Below, piece by piece: positions 34,815 through 44,032 of a stretch of 64,000 bases of DNA. Within the stretch, counting starts at the first letter, position 1; every line of letters begins with the position of its first letter. The translations under genes and the position numbers were made by a program. The stretch comes from Novosphingobium sp. PP1Y (GTDB taxonomy: Bacteria > Pseudomonadota > Alphaproteobacteria > Sphingomonadales > Sphingomonadaceae): assembly GCF_000253255.1 (NCBI RefSeq), contig NC_015580.1, positions 3,299,001 to 3,363,000 of the forward strand, in the 5' to 3' direction. A model generated the notes under the pieces. The model was not told the origin of the DNA. It made no database searches and saw only the letters and a list, made by a program, of their open reading frames with translations.

Positions 34815-36986
34815 ATGAAAAGGTTCAAAGTACGCTTGTTCGCAACTGCAACGGTCGTTCTGGCGCAGTCGCTTTTTTCTTCGGTCGTACAAGCCCAGGA
34901 TACAGCGGCCGCCCAACCCGAGGACGAGCAGGCAACGACCGGTATCGAAGATATCGTCGTTACCGCAACCCGCCGCGAAGCAAGACTGCAGCAAGTGCCG
35001 GTGGCAGTGACGGCAATCGGCGGCGATGCCCTGCAATCGGCCGACGTCTCGACCGTCCGCACGCTGACCCAGGTCGTCCCCGGCTTTGTCGGCAGCCGCA
35101 ACATGGGCGTGTTCCAACCAGTGGTTCGCGGCGTCGGTTCGACCGGCATCTCGATCGGCGACGAACCCAACATCGCCACCTATATCGATGGTGTTTATCA
35201 GCCCGAATCCGCCGCGAACTGGATCGATCTTGTCGAGGTCGAGCGGGTCGAAGTACTGCGCGGTCCGCAGGGCACCACCTTTGGCCGCAACGCGACCGGC
35301 GGGCTGATCAATGTCATCACCCCCGATCCGAGCTTCGATTTCCGCGGCAAGGCTTCGCTGCGGGTGGGGCGCATGCGGCGCGAGGCCGGTGATTATGATG
35401 CCCGGCTCTATGTAACCGGGCCAATCAGCGAGAAGGCCGCGATCGACCTGTCGGCGCTGTTCCGCAAGAACGATGGCTATATCGACGATCTGGTTCGCGG
35501 CGGCACCCTTGGCGACCAGCGGGTCATCGATCTGCGCAGCAAGGTTCTGTTCAAGCCGGCCGACAATTTCAAGGTAGTCCTGACCGGTGAATTCTTCGAC
35601 CAGCAGAGCACGACCAATTCACCCCAGCCGGTCGATGGCAACACCGCCGGGCGCCGCTTCACCGGCGTCATTCTGCCCACCGGCCCGTGGCAGGCGTCGT
35701 TGACCGAGGTTCCCCTGCTGAACCTGCGGCGCTGGACATTCGCCCTGCACACCAAACTCGATCTGGGCGCAGTCAACCTGGAAACCACCAGCGGTTTCCT
35801 GAACCTGCGCTGGACCCAGACCACCGATTCGGACGCGTCGAACCTGCGTCTTGGAAACTTTCCGGCCATCTTCAACGCAGAATCAGGCAGCCAGGAAATC
35901 AAGCTCAGTTCGGCGAACCCCGGGCCATTTCAATGGCTGGTGGGCGGCTATTTTTACCAGTTCGGGGGCAGCTCTTTCCTCCAACCATGGACGGCCGCGA
36001 ATCCCACCCTCCCCCTCGCCGGGCCGACTCTCGAACCGGACCTCGGCGGCCGCTCCTTCGCGGGTTTTGCCGACGTGACCTATGAGGCCACGCCCGGCCT
36101 GTTCGTCAATCTCGGCGGTCGTTACACCACGGAAAAGCGTGAATTCTCGCAGACGGTGAATGGCAACCTGGTCGTCAACAACGTCGACAAGACGTTCAAC
36201 AAGTTCAATTACAAGGTTGGCCTTCGTTACGAAATCAACAACACCACGAACGTCTATGCGAGCTGGAGCACCGCTTTCAAGAGCGGTGTCTACAACATGG
36301 CCAGTACCCGCAGCGTGCCGGTCGAGCCTGAAGAGATCAAGGCCGCCGAATTCGGGATCAAGTCGGACCCGTTCAATTGGCTGCGGGTCAACCTTGCGAC
36401 ATATTACTACGACTACAAGAACCTTCAGCTTCAGTCGAAGGATAACCTCGGAGCGGGTTACATCCTCCAGAATGCTGCCAATGCGGAAATCTATGGCGGC
36501 GAACTGGAATTGACCGTGGCACCGACCAGCGATCTGAAGCTGCGCGGCGCCCTGGCCTATACCCACGCTCGCTACAAGGATTTCATCGCGGCGCAGGGCT
36601 TTATCTCGCGGGTTGACGGCGGAAATACCGTCGTGACGCTGGATGCCTCGGGCAACGTCATGACCCGGGCGCCCGAGTGGTCCGGTAATGTCGGTTTTGA
36701 CTGGGGGCACGACCTGGCGGGTGGCCGCCTGTCGCTCAACGGCAATCTTTCGTTCAGCTCGCGCCTCTACTACGATTTCGCCAACAACTTCTCGCAGAAA
36801 GCCTACTCGCTGACCAACCTGTCGGCTTCCTGGACGCCCGAGAGCGAGAACTGGAAGTTCTCGATTTGGGCGACCAACCTGACCAACGAGAAGGTCTTCC
36901 AGACGATGCGTCCTGGCGCCCTTTCGAACGACGGTTTCTACGAACAGCCGCGCAAAGTTGGCGCGACGGTCGAAGTCAAGTTTTAA
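34815..36986 (+). CDS. TonB-dependent outer-membrane receptor 1
   Basis: A 723-residue receptor. Signal peptide about residues 1-29 (MKRFKVRL, hydrophobic core, cleavage after VQA). The plug begins at EDIVVTATRREARLQQVPVAVTAI and includes VLRGPQGTTFGRNATGG. The 22-strand barrel ends in VEVKF with the terminal aromatic residue. Its ATG has GGGAGAGGG at the right distance; the ATG at 34773 has none. In sphingomonads such receptors often take up aromatic compounds. It probably brings in the substrate of this operon. Confidence 0.9.
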   Translation: MKRFKVRLFATATVVLAQSLFSSVVQAQDTAAAQPEDEQATTGIEDIVVTATRREARLQQVPVAVTAIGGDALQSADVSTVRTLTQVVPGFVGSRNMGVFQPVVRGVGSTGISIGDEPNIATYIDGVYQPESAANWIDLVEVERVEVLRGPQGTTFGRNATGGLINVITPDPSFDFRGKASLRVGRMRREAGDYDARLYVTGPISEKAAIDLSALFRKNDGYIDDLVRGGTLGDQRVIDLRSKVLFKPADNFKVVLTGEFFDQQSTTNSPQPVDGNTAGRRFTGVILPTGPWQASLTEVPLLNLRRWTFALHTKLDLGAVNLETTSGFLNLRWTQTTDSDASNLRLGNFPAIFNAESGSQEIKLSSANPGPFQWLVGGYFYQFGGSSFLQPWTAANPTLPLAGPTLEPDLGGRSFAGFADVTYEATPGLFVNLGGRYTTEKREFSQTVNGNLVVNNVDKTFNKFNYKVGLRYEINNTTNVYASWSTAFKSGVYNMASTRSVPVEPEEIKAAEFGIKSDPFNWLRVNLATYYYDYKNLQLQSKDNLGAGYILQNAANAEIYGGELELTVAPTSDLKLRGALAYTHARYKDFIAAQGFISRVDGGNTVVTLDASGNVMTRAPEWSGNVGFDWGHDLAGGRLSLNGNLSFSSRLYYDFANNFSQKAYSLTNLSASWTPESENWKFSIWATNLTNEKVFQTMRPGALSNDGFYEQPRKVGATVEVKF

Positions 36987-37046
36987 GAACAAGGTGGAAA
37001 AATAGATCGGAACCGCGATCAAAATAGAACTCAAGGGAGAAATGCC

Positions 37047-39527
37047 ATGTCAGTGATTTACCGCACGAGCAACCGCAAGCGGCGGCTGCTAGCCGGCAGC
37101 AGCCTTGCGCTTGCCTGCCTTGCCATAGCGCCGACCAATGCCTTTGCGCAGGACGCCGCAGCAGGCGATGCCGCACAGGAAGCCCAAAGCCAGGGCGGAC
37201 TCGACGAGATTCTCGTCACCGCGCGCAAGCGTGAGGAAAATGCCCAGGAAACCCCGGTGGCCATCACCGCGATGAGCGGGGCCATGATCGAGGACCGCCA
37301 GATTGCCAACGTGGCGCAGGTCGCGTCCTATGCACCTAACGTCAACATTCAGCCAGTCGGCAACATTTCGGGCTCAAGCGCCTCGCTCACCGCATTCATC
37401 CGCGGCGTCGGCCAGACCGATTTCAACATCACCGTCGATCCGGGCGTCGGCATCTATGTCGATGGCGTCTACGTGGCGCGCTCGGTGGGCGGGCTGCTCG
37501 ACATGGCTGACATCAGCAACGTGCAGATCCTGCGCGGTCCGCAGGGCACGCTGTTCGGCAAGAACACCATCGGCGGCGCGATCATCGTCAACACCAACCA
37601 GCCGAGCAACGATTTCGAGCTCAAGCTCGAAGCCGCGACCGGCAGCTTCAATCGCGCCGATATCAAGGGCCTGATCAACGTTCCGATTAGCGACACGCTG
37701 GCGATGCGAGCCGTGGCTTCCTACGAAACCCGCGATGGCTACCAGCGGCGCCTGTTCGACGGCGGGCGTCAGGGCAACAAGGACAGCTTCTCGGGCCGAG
37801 TGGCGTTCAAGTGGACGCCGACCGACGCCTTCACCGCGATTCTCGCTGGCGACGTCAACATTCGACGGGAAGAGCAGACAGCCATCTACCTGATCGAGAA
37901 CCGCGATTCGCCCGATCTGTTGCAGATCGTCACCACACCGTTCGGCACTGTGGCCTTCCCCAGTTCCAATTTCGCTTTCAACAAGCTCGGCCTGGGCGCT
38001 GGACAGTGCGGACTTCCGGGCGAACTGGCCCCGGTCAGCAATCCCAATTGCGTATCCTCGCGCTGGGTGACCGGAGATATCGACACGACCTGGGCCGGCG
38101 GCCCGAACCGTTCGGACTTCGACCTCTGGGGCGTCAACCTGACCATGGAATACGATTTCGGCGATATTTCGCTCAAATCGATCAGCGCCTATCGCGACCA
38201 GAAGTCGGTCATCGAATACGACTTCGACGGCACCCCGCACGAAGTCCTGCAGCTGACAAACAATGTCGACGTGTGGCAGGCATCGCAGGAATTGCAGCTG
38301 AACGGCAGCGTGTTCGACGACACGCTCAAGTTCGCGCTTGGCGCCTATTATCTGAAGGAAAAAGGTGGCGACATCGAGCCGCTGCGCTTCGGGTTCGCCA
38401 ACTTCTTCAGCGGCGGCCTGATCGATAACGACAGCTATGCTGGCTATCTCCAGTTCACCTACAAGGTCACTGACAAGCTTTCGATCACGCCGGGCATCCG
38501 CTACACCGATGAGACCAAACGGTTTGATCCTTCGGCCCAGGTCATCACTCGGGACTACACCGCAGGGCTGCTTCCGCCCTATCCCGATGGCGTGTTCATC
38601 CAGTATAGCCGTTGCCTCGTAGGCCAAGCAACGCCGCAGCTTATCCCGAGCGGCCCTCTTGCCGGCTTCCCCGATCCAGCCTGCGTGGCAACAGCAACCA
38701 ATCCGGGTGGGAACCACACTCTCCCTGCGGTCCAGGTTTCGGCAAAGGCCAAGGAATGGACCCCGGCGGTCTCGGTGAACTATCAGTTCACCGATGATGT
38801 CATGGGTTATGTGTCCTACTCGAAAGGCTTTAAGAACGGTGGCTTCAGCCAGCGAATCTTCCCTGCCGAACTAGCGACACCGGCCTTCTCTCCGGAGTTC
38901 GTCACATCGTATGAAGTCGGCCTGAAGACCGAGCTGTTTGACCGGCGCTTGCGTATGAACCTTGCGTTGTTCCAGTCCGATTACAGCGACATCCAGATCG
39001 TGGTCAACGAAGGGATTGCACCCAAGGTCCGCAACGGTGGCGAGGGGCGGATCAAGGGCTTCGAAATCGAAGGCCAGGCCGCACCGACCGACTGGCTGCG
39101 GATCGACTATGGTGTCGGCTATCTGGATGCCTTCTATCGCTCCGTCGATCCCACTGCTTTCCCCGTCAACACGAACTCCAAGTTCGCGTTCGTTCCGAAA
39201 TGGACCGCGACGGTCGCGGCAAACGCCACCGTGTTCGATGGCGACAAGGGCAAGCTGGTCCTGCGCGGTGACTGGTATCACCAGAGCGGCACCTTCAAGG
39301 ATGCCGTGAACAGCCCGCAGCTGTTCCAACCGGCCTACAGCGTGTTCGGCGCCAGCGCTTCCTACACCGATCCCAGCGATCACTTCACGCTGACCGCCGG
39401 CGTCACCAACATCGGCGACGAGCGCTACCTTCAGGGCGGCTATGTCGATCTGAATGTCGGCGGCGCTGCCACGGCAAGCTATTCGCGTCCGCGCGAATGG
39501 TTCCTCAAGCTGGCGTACAAGTACTAA
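37047..39527 (+). CDS. TonB-dependent outer-membrane receptor 2
   Basis: An 826-residue receptor. Signal peptide about residues 1-35 ending NAFAQ, plug with DEILVTARKREENAQETPVAIT and ILRGPQGTLFGKNTIGG, barrel ending LKLAYKY. GGGAGA precedes the ATG. It is clearly different from receptor 1 and only 60 bp downstream of it, so the operon codes for two distinct outer-membrane gates. A strong terminator follows. Confidence 0.9.
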   Translation: MSVIYRTSNRKRRLLAGSSLALACLAIAPTNAFAQDAAAGDAAQEAQSQGGLDEILVTARKREENAQETPVAITAMSGAMIEDRQIANVAQVASYAPNVNIQPVGNISGSSASLTAFIRGVGQTDFNITVDPGVGIYVDGVYVARSVGGLLDMADISNVQILRGPQGTLFGKNTIGGAIIVNTNQPSNDFELKLEAATGSFNRADIKGLINVPISDTLAMRAVASYETRDGYQRRLFDGGRQGNKDSFSGRVAFKWTPTDAFTAILAGDVNIRREEQTAIYLIENRDSPDLLQIVTTPFGTVAFPSSNFAFNKLGLGAGQCGLPGELAPVSNPNCVSSRWVTGDIDTTWAGGPNRSDFDLWGVNLTMEYDFGDISLKSISAYRDQKSVIEYDFDGTPHEVLQLTNNVDVWQASQELQLNGSVFDDTLKFALGAYYLKEKGGDIEPLRFGFANFFSGGLIDNDSYAGYLQFTYKVTDKLSITPGIRYTDETKRFDPSAQVITRDYTAGLLPPYPDGVFIQYSRCLVGQATPQLIPSGPLAGFPDPACVATATNPGGNHTLPAVQVSAKAKEWTPAVSVNYQFTDDVMGYVSYSKGFKNGGFSQRIFPAELATPAFSPEFVTSYEVGLKTELFDRRLRMNLALFQSDYSDIQIVVNEGIAPKVRNGGEGRIKGFEIEGQAAPTDWLRIDYGVGYLDAFYRSVDPTAFPVNTNSKFAFVPKWTATVAANATVFDGDKGKLVLRGDWYHQSGTFKDAVNSPQLFQPAYSVFGASASYTDPSDHFTLTAGVTNIGDERYLQGGYVDLNVGGAATASYSRPREWFLKLAYKY

Positions 39528-39567
39528 GCTCTCCCGGGACGGTAATTTGATCCGTCCTCCCTCCGAT

Positions 39568-39608
39568 GGGGTGGAACCGCATCCGCGGTTCCACCCCAAA
39601 GGTTTTTT
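39568..39608 (+). terminator. Rho-independent terminator after receptor 2
   Basis: A perfect 13-bp stem (GGGGTGGAACCGC with its complement at 39585-39597), a 4-base loop, then AAAGG and six T. It ends the extradiol/receptor operon 41 bp after the stop codon and separates it from the UbiD-module genes. Confidence 0.9.
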
Positions 39609-39631
39609 GCCCAGTCCGGGAAGTTGGATCG

Positions 39632-41110
39632 ATGGCAAGCACAAGACCCTCGCTAGCCGAAGACGTCGTCCTTCGGACCACGCCGATTATCGACGGCCTG
39701 CCCCCTGCGGGCAAGGGCTGCGTCTTCACGGTGACGAACCCGGCTACCACCCAAACTATCGCGACCATACCACTGCTGGGCGCGGAGGCGGCCGAACGCG
39801 CCGTGGCCAGCAATGCTGCCGCCCTGCAGGAATGGCGCAAACGCGCAGCGGCCGAACGCGCCGACATCCTGTTGGCCTGGCATGGCCTGATCCTGCAAAA
39901 CCGTGAAGACCTGGCCCGGCTGCTGACCAGCGAACAGGGCAAGCCCCTGAACGAAGCGCGGGGCGAGATCGACTATGCCGCCAGCTTCGTGCGCTGGTTT
40001 GCCGAAGAGGCGCGGCGCGTTTACGGCGAGATCATCCCCGCCGCGCGCGAGCGCCGGGTCATGGTCATCAAGCAGCCGGTCGGCGTGGTTGGTGCCATCA
40101 CGCCGTGGAATTTTCCGGCCGCGATGATTACCCGAAAGGTTGCCCCCGCGCTCGCCGCAGGATGCACCGTCACACTCAAGCCGGCGGAACTGACCCCGCT
40201 TTCGGCTTTCGCTCTCGCCCACCTCGCGCTCGATGCAGGCGTCCCACCGGGCGTCTTCAACGTCATCGCGGGGGATGCTCCGGCGATCGGTTCGGTGCTG
40301 ACGAGCGATCCGACCGTCGCCAAGTTCACCTTCACCGGTTCGACCGCGGTCGGCAAGCTGCTGACGGCGCAATGCGCCACAACCCTCAAGCGGGTCTCGA
40401 TGGAACTGGGCGGCAACGCCCCTTTGATCGTCTTTGACGACGCCGATATCGATACGGCTGTCGAAGGCGCGATCGCCTCCAAATTCCGCAACACCGGACA
40501 AACCTGCGTCTGCGCCAACCGCATCCTGGTGCAGAGCGGCATCCATGACCGGTTCGCCGAAGCCCTGGCCGCGAGGGTCGCGGCCTTCCGGGTCGGCAAC
40601 GGCCTTGAAGGCGAGACCGACCAGGGCCCGCTGATCACCGCCGCCGCCTTGCAGAAGGTCCGCGACCATGTCGGCGATGCCGTCGGGCGCGGCGCCCGGA
40701 TCGTCACGGGCGGAGAACGCCATGAAGCCGGCGAACTGTTCCACCAGCCCACGGTCCTGATCGGCGCCAACCCCGACATGCGGCTGGCGCAGGAGGAGAC
40801 GTTCGGCCCGGTCGCGCCGCTCTTCCGCTTCGCAAACGAGGGCGAAGCCCTGGCCCTGGCCAACAGCACCCGTTCCGGCCTTGCCGCCTATGCGTTCACG
40901 CGCGACATGGACCGGTTCTGGCGACTCGCCGAAGGTCTCGAGGTTGGCATGGTCGGCTTCAACAACGGCATCATTTCCTCGGAAACCGTGCCTTTCGGCG
41001 GGGTCAAGGAATCGGGTCTGGGGCGCGAGGGATCGCGTCACGGCATTGACGAATTCCTGGAACTCAAGGCCATCAGTCTCGGCTTGCCGCCGCAACCCGG
41101 AATTGAATAG
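39632..41110 (+). CDS. Aldehyde dehydrogenase, succinate-semialdehyde dehydrogenase type
   Basis: A 492-residue aldehyde dehydrogenase. AITPWNFPAAMITRK, VSMELGGNAPLIVFDD and NTGQTCVCANRILVQ supply Asn, Glu and Cys; the last block is the GabD-type signature. It lies after the terminator and before the promoter-like gap leading to ubiX. It may oxidise a semialdehyde or an aromatic aldehyde of the neighbouring pathway. Substrate unknown. Confidence 0.86.
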   Translation: MASTRPSLAEDVVLRTTPIIDGLPPAGKGCVFTVTNPATTQTIATIPLLGAEAAERAVASNAAALQEWRKRAAAERADILLAWHGLILQNREDLARLLTSEQGKPLNEARGEIDYAASFVRWFAEEARRVYGEIIPAARERRVMVIKQPVGVVGAITPWNFPAAMITRKVAPALAAGCTVTLKPAELTPLSAFALAHLALDAGVPPGVFNVIAGDAPAIGSVLTSDPTVAKFTFTGSTAVGKLLTAQCATTLKRVSMELGGNAPLIVFDDADIDTAVEGAIASKFRNTGQTCVCANRILVQSGIHDRFAEALAARVAAFRVGNGLEGETDQGPLITAAALQKVRDHVGDAVGRGARIVTGGERHEAGELFHQPTVLIGANPDMRLAQEETFGPVAPLFRFANEGEALALANSTRSGLAAYAFTRDMDRFWRLAEGLEVGMVGFNNGIISSETVPFGGVKESGLGREGSRHGIDEFLELKAISLGLPPQPGIE

Positions 41111-41159
41111 GAGAATTCTCAAAGCAGAAAGGCTCGAGGCACTCTTATGTGTTGCTTAT

Positions 41160-41177
41160 AGTGCAATTTGTTGCATA
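41160..41177. promoter_or_regulatory. Palindromic operator candidate upstream of ubiX
   Basis: AGTGCAA-TTTG-TTGCATA matches the palindrome at 30996-31013 in both arms and spacer length. It lies 26 bp upstream of the ATG of a short leader frame and 79 bp upstream of the ubiX GTG. Confidence 0.6.
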
Positions 41178-41202
41178 ATGGATGAGGGAGAAGGATTCGG
41201 GC

Positions 41203-41259
41203 ATGAACGTTCCGACGAAAGTACGCGGCGAAAACGTCGGCGGGGCAGCCCGCCCGTGA
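41203..41259 (+). CDS. Short leader frame (18 codons) overlapping the ubiX start
   Basis: ATG at 41203 has GGGAGAAGG in front and reads MNVPTKVRGENVGGAARP before TGA at 41257-41259, which overlaps the ubiX GTG by two bases. Such an arrangement can couple translation of the second gene to the first. It may equally be a chance frame. Confidence 0.35.
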   Translation: MNVPTKVRGENVGGAARP

Positions 41260-41873
41260 AGCGCGTGGTCGTTGCCATAACCGGAGCGACGGGTTCGGTC
41301 TACGGGCAGCGCTTGCTCGAAATGCTCCGCGAACAGGGTGGCTGGGAAACCCACCTCGTCATGTCGCAGGCCGCCTTGCTCAACATTCGCGAGGAAATCC
41401 CGGACGGTCGCCGCCTGATCGAAGCGGCAGCCGATGTGGTGCACAATGTCCGCAATGTCGGCGCCAGCATCGCCAGCGGCTCGTTCCTGTGCGACGGCAT
41501 GGTCATAGCGCCCTGCTCGATGCGCACGCTGGCCGCAGTGGCCCATGGCCTGTCCGACAATCTGATCACGCGCGCCGCCGATGTGATGCTGAAAGAGCGG
41601 CGCAAGCTGGTGCTCATGACCCGCGAGACGCCGCTCAACCTGGCTCACCTGCGCAACATGACCGCCTGCACCGAAATGGGCGCGGTCATTTTCCCTCCGG
41701 TCCCCGCGTTCTACGCCCGACCAACCGGACTTCAGGACATCGTCGATCACAGCTGCACACGGGTGCTGGATCACTTCGACATACATCGCAGCGCAGCGGT
41801 TCGCTGGCAGGGACTATCCACCGAGGGCGCGGTCGCCGAACCGGCGCCGCTGAAGATCGAAAGGCAGGCATGA
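41256..41873 (+). CDS. ubiX: Flavin prenyltransferase UbiX
   Basis: A 205-residue flavoprotein: VVVAITGATGSVYGQRLLEML at the N-terminus, then GSFLCDGMVIAPCSMRTLAAVAHGLSDNLITRAADVMLKERRKLVLMTRETPLN, the signature of prenylated-FMN synthases. It makes prFMN, the cofactor of UbiD decarboxylases; a matching UbiD lies at 45502. GTG at 41256 fits homologues; ATG 41178 would start on top of the operator-like palindrome. Its stop overlaps the next gene (ATGA). Confidence 0.92.
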   Translation: MKRVVVAITGATGSVYGQRLLEMLREQGGWETHLVMSQAALLNIREEIPDGRRLIEAAADVVHNVRNVGASIASGSFLCDGMVIAPCSMRTLAAVAHGLSDNLITRAADVMLKERRKLVLMTRETPLNLAHLRNMTACTEMGAVIFPPVPAFYARPTGLQDIVDHSCTRVLDHFDIHRSAAVRWQGLSTEGAVAEPAPLKIERQA

Positions 41874-42442
41874 TGGCTTGGGATATCAAGCGACGCGAAT
41901 TTCTCGGAGCCGGGGCGCTGGGCGCCACCGTGGCCGGGCTTGGCGTCTTGCCCGGAGCGGCTGCGGCCCGTGCGCGCAAGGTGACGGTCGTCGAGGAAAC
42001 CGCTTCGCCGGAGAGCCGGCTGTTCGCGGCGACGCTCGCCGACAGCGGCGTGGTCGGCCGGACCGTGCGGCTCGACCGGTCGCTCAACGACCTCCTGCAC
42101 GATCTCGACGACACCGATGGCCTGATCGTCGGGCTGACGTCGGATCCCGCAGCCATGATCGCCGGACAGCTGCTGGTCGAGCGCGGCGGACGGTCGGCGC
42201 TGCAGTGGCGGCACCATTACGAAGGCGGGCGCTGGCAGCACCGGACCGAGGGCGCCGCGCGTCTGCTCGAGGGTACTGCGGCGGCATGGCCGGTGGCCGT
42301 CGCCCACCTGGTTCGTGACGCGATCGGCGCGCCAACCGAATCCCGCTTGAACACCTGCAAGTCGGGTTCGTGCGACATCGCAGCCAGCAGCCCCGGACTG
42401 CTGGCTTCCTGGGTATATGAAATCGGGGGAGACCTTTCTTGA
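41870..42442 (+). CDS. Tat-exported protein of unknown function in the UbiX-flavoprotein operon
   Basis: I do not recognise this 190-residue protein. It begins with a twin-arginine signal, KRREFLGAGALGATVAGLGV, followed by AAAARA, so it should be exported folded to the periplasm. The mature part has no transmembrane segment. A CKSGSCD motif near the C-terminus holds two cysteines that might bind a metal or form a disulfide. It overlaps ubiX by 4 bp and the flavoprotein gene by 4 bp (TTGA), so tight coexpression is likely. A partner or maturation factor of the periplasmic flavocytochrome is a reasonable guess. Confidence 0.75.
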   Translation: MMAWDIKRREFLGAGALGATVAGLGVLPGAAAARARKVTVVEETASPESRLFAATLADSGVVGRTVRLDRSLNDLLHDLDDTDGLIVGLTSDPAAMIAGQLLVERGGRSALQWRHHYEGGRWQHRTEGAARLLEGTAAAWPVAVAHLVRDAIGAPTESRLNTCKSGSCDIAASSPGLLASWVYEIGGDLS

Positions 42443-43998
42443 GCCGCATCGTTCCCCAGGGTGTCGACGCATCCACCTTCAACAAGGCGCTTGACGAGCT
42501 CGCTGCGGTCGTCGGCAAGGAATGGGTATTCCTCGACGAGCTTCCGCTGTCGGCCTACCGCGACGCCTATTCTCCGTTGGCCGACGGCGAAATGCTGCCG
42601 TCCGCCGCTGTTGCGCCCGACGGTGTCGAGCAAATCCAGAAGATCCTGGCAGTCGTAAACGCCTACAAGATCCCTGTCTGGACCATCGGGACCGGCCGCA
42701 ATTTTGCCTATGGCGGCCCGGCCCCGCGCAAATCCGGCTATGTCATGCTCGATCTGCGGCGGATGAACCGCGTGATCGAAGTAAACGAGAAATACGGCTA
42801 TGCGCTGGTCGAACCCGGCGTGTCCTACATGCAGCTTTATCGCCATCTGCGCCAGATCGGCAGCAAGCTGTGGATCGATCCTGCCGCACCAGCCTGGGGC
42901 GGCGTGATGGGCAATGCGCTGGAGCATGGCGCCGGCTATACCCCCTATGGCGACCATTTTGTCATGCAGTGCGGCATGGAAGTGGTTCTGGCCGATGGTG
43001 AAATCGTCCGCACCGGCCAGGGCGCACTTGCCGGATCGAAGCATTGGCAAGTCACCAAGCACGTGGCCGGCCCGCATTTCGACGGCATGTTCACCCAATC
43101 CAATTTCGGCGTGGTGACCAAGATGGGCATCTGGCTGATGCCGGAACCGCCGGGCTACAAGCCCTTCATGATCACCTACCAGAAGGAGGAGGATCTTGAG
43201 GCGATCTTCGAGGTCACCCGGGCGCTCAAGGTCAACCAGATCATCCCGAATGCGGCGGTTGCGGTTGATCTGCTGTGGGAGGCCTCGGCCAAGACCACGC
43301 GGCGCCACTATTACGATGGCAAGGGCCCGCTGCCGCCGTCGATCCGTGCCAAGATCGCCTCGGACCACGATCTGGGAATGTGGAACTATTACGGTGCGCT
43401 GTACGGCCCGCCTCCGGTGATCGAGAACAACTGGAAGGTGGTGGAGGATGCCTTGATGAGCATTCCCGGCGCCAAGGTCCATTTCGATCGCAAGAACGAT
43501 CCGGCCTGGGACTATCGCGTACGGCTGATGCGCGGCGAGCCGAACATGACCGAATTCAGCATCATGAACTGGATCGGCGGCGGCGGGCACATCAACTTTT
43601 CGCCGATCTCGGCGCCCAGTGGTTCCGAAGCACTTGCCCAATACAAGCTGATCAAGCAGCGCTGCAACGATCACGGCTTCGACTACATCGGCGAATTCCT
43701 GGTCGGCTGGCGCGACATGCATCACATCCTGATGATCATGTACGACCGCGCCGACGAGACGATGCGCAAGAGCGCCTACGACCTGTTCGGCCTGCTGGTC
43801 GACGAGGCTGCGGAGGCGGGGTTCGGCGAATACCGCACGCACCTCGCCTTCATGGATCAGATCGCCAGGACCTACAAACACAACGACGGCGCACTCTGGG
43901 ATCTCCACCACCGTCTCAAGGATGTTCTCGATCCCAACGGCATTCTCTCTCCGGGCAAGCAGGGCATCTGGCCCAAGGCGATGCGCACAAGCGCGTAA
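42439..43998 (+). CDS. VAO/p-cresol methylhydroxylase-type flavoprotein (covalent-FAD residue present)
   Basis: A 519-residue FAD-linked oxidase of the vanillyl-alcohol oxidase family. The FAD-binding PP-loop region is WTIGTGRNFAYGGPAP, TPYGDHFVMQCGMEVVL follows, and the C-terminal GEYRTHLAFMDQIARTY is nearly identical to vanillyl-alcohol oxidase. His384 in GGGGHINFSPIS aligns with the histidine that covalently holds FAD in VAO and eugenol oxidase. It would oxidise a para-alkyl- or 4-hydroxybenzyl-type phenol. TTG start at 42439 with GGGGGAG upstream. A cytochrome c gene at 48696 suggests a flavocytochrome. Confidence 0.9.
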   Translation: MSRIVPQGVDASTFNKALDELAAVVGKEWVFLDELPLSAYRDAYSPLADGEMLPSAAVAPDGVEQIQKILAVVNAYKIPVWTIGTGRNFAYGGPAPRKSGYVMLDLRRMNRVIEVNEKYGYALVEPGVSYMQLYRHLRQIGSKLWIDPAAPAWGGVMGNALEHGAGYTPYGDHFVMQCGMEVVLADGEIVRTGQGALAGSKHWQVTKHVAGPHFDGMFTQSNFGVVTKMGIWLMPEPPGYKPFMITYQKEEDLEAIFEVTRALKVNQIIPNAAVAVDLLWEASAKTTRRHYYDGKGPLPPSIRAKIASDHDLGMWNYYGALYGPPPVIENNWKVVEDALMSIPGAKVHFDRKNDPAWDYRVRLMRGEPNMTEFSIMNWIGGGGHINFSPISAPSGSEALAQYKLIKQRCNDHGFDYIGEFLVGWRDMHHILMIMYDRADETMRKSAYDLFGLLVDEAAEAGFGEYRTHLAFMDQIARTYKHNDGALWDLHHRLKDVLDPNGILSPGKQGIWPKAMRTSA

Positions 43999-44032
43999 CG
44001 GCGCCAGATTCTGACCCAAGGAAAGCAGCAAG

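Noticed and set aside
41178..41255. ATG at 41178 as the ubiX start
   Set aside because: It would start right at the end of the palindromic operator and adds 26 basic residues absent from UbiX proteins.
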